Part shown: one piece after another, positions 35,407 through 35,813 of the stretch | Layout of the letters: every line of letters starts with the position of its first letter | Position numbering within the stretch: the stretch's first letter is position 1 | From: Allomuricauda sp. | GTDB lineage: Bacteria > Bacteroidota > Bacteroidia > Flavobacteriales > Flavobacteriaceae | Assembly (NCBI RefSeq): GCF_028282265.1 | Contig: NZ_JANQIH010000165.1 | Coordinates: 1-35,813, forward strand | DNA length: 35,813 nt | Reading direction: 5' to 3' | Position numbers and translations under genes: made by a program | The notes under the pieces: generated by a model | Databases searched by the model: none | What the model was told of the DNA's origin: nothing | What the model saw: the letters and a program-made list of their open reading frames with translations, nothing else

Positions 35407-35813
35407 ATGAAAAAAAAGAGTGTATTTTTATCAATCTTTCTATTGCTAGTTAACGTAGCTGTTTTCGCACAGAGTACGATCACGGTTTCCGGGGTGGTTA
35501 CTGAAGTGAGTGGGCAGCCTTTACCGGGTGCTTCCGTAATCGTTGTTGGTACTTCAATAGGTACACAAACCGATTTTGATGGCAATTACGTATTAAACGG
35601 TGTTCCAACCGATGCAACGCTTGCTTTTAGCTATATTGGCTATATACGACAAGAAGTTCCTGTTAACAACCAAACCTCAATTAATGCTTCTCTTCAGGAA
35701 GACACCCAACTTCTGGACGAAGTTGTGGTCATCGGTTACGGTACCCAACAAAAAGAGGATATCACTGGTTCCATTGAAGTAGTCACTGGCGACGAAGTTG
35801 CGAGTCAGCCCAA
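35407..35813 (+). CDS. SusC/RagA-like TonB-linked outer membrane receptor (partial, continues beyond the window)
   Basis: MKKKSVFLSIFLLLVNVAVFAQSTITVSGVVTEVSGQPLPGASVIVVGTSIGTQTDFDGNYVL (CarboxypepD_reg-like) then LLDEVVVIGYGTQQKEDITGSIEVVTGDEV (TonB-box/plug start). Confidence 0.95.
   Translation, partial: MKKKSVFLSIFLLLVNVAVFAQSTITVSGVVTEVSGQPLPGASVIVVGTSIGTQTDFDGNYVLNGVPTDATLAFSYIGYIRQEVPVNNQTSINASLQEDTQLLDEVVVIGYGTQQKEDITGSIEVVTGDEVASQP

Noticed and set aside
1-35813. CRISPR arrays, tRNA/rRNA genes, complete insertion sequences
   Set aside because: No regularly spaced repeat array, no tRNA-like cloverleaf/TTCGAATC context outside CDSs, no rRNA-like sequence and no intact transposase were seen on either strand.

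Overview
The window is a marine-type Bacteroidota (Flavobacteriia-like) chromosomal segment. All product names come from reading the translations by eye; no database search was run. From left to right it contains: (1) the 5' part of a lipoprotein 5'-nucleotidase/metallophosphatase, a slipin/Band-7 protein and a small lipoprotein. (2) A minus-strand tripartite RND efflux operon whose TolC-like outer-membrane protein is fused to an N-terminal ABC_sub_bind-like periplasmic domain, followed by a K+-channel-like gene. (3) A Na+/H+ antiporter and the pta-ackA pair. (4) A mixed accessory stretch (serine hydrolase, cupin, REP-like palindromes, a tyrosine-recombinase C-terminal relic, two-DTG aspartyl protease, DUF998, NTF2-like lipoprotein, CGNR zinc-finger regulator, ankyrin protein, GNAT, NSS transporter). 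(5) A sulfated-polysaccharide utilization locus: GH43-like enzyme, two sulfatases and an exported formylglycine-generating enzyme in one tightly coupled minus-strand operon, divergent from a membrane-spanning beta-propeller/Y_Y_Y/LuxR-type one-component regulator and the start of a SusC-like TonB receptor. The strongest undescribed signal is a tandem direct repeat, KATGTAD-N4-KATGTAD with an exact 11-bp period. It occurs four times, only in the two intergenic regions flanking the regulator, and as a divergent pair in each. It sits 67 and 69 bp upstream of the GH43-like and SusC start codons, which makes it a candidate operator for the locus regulator.
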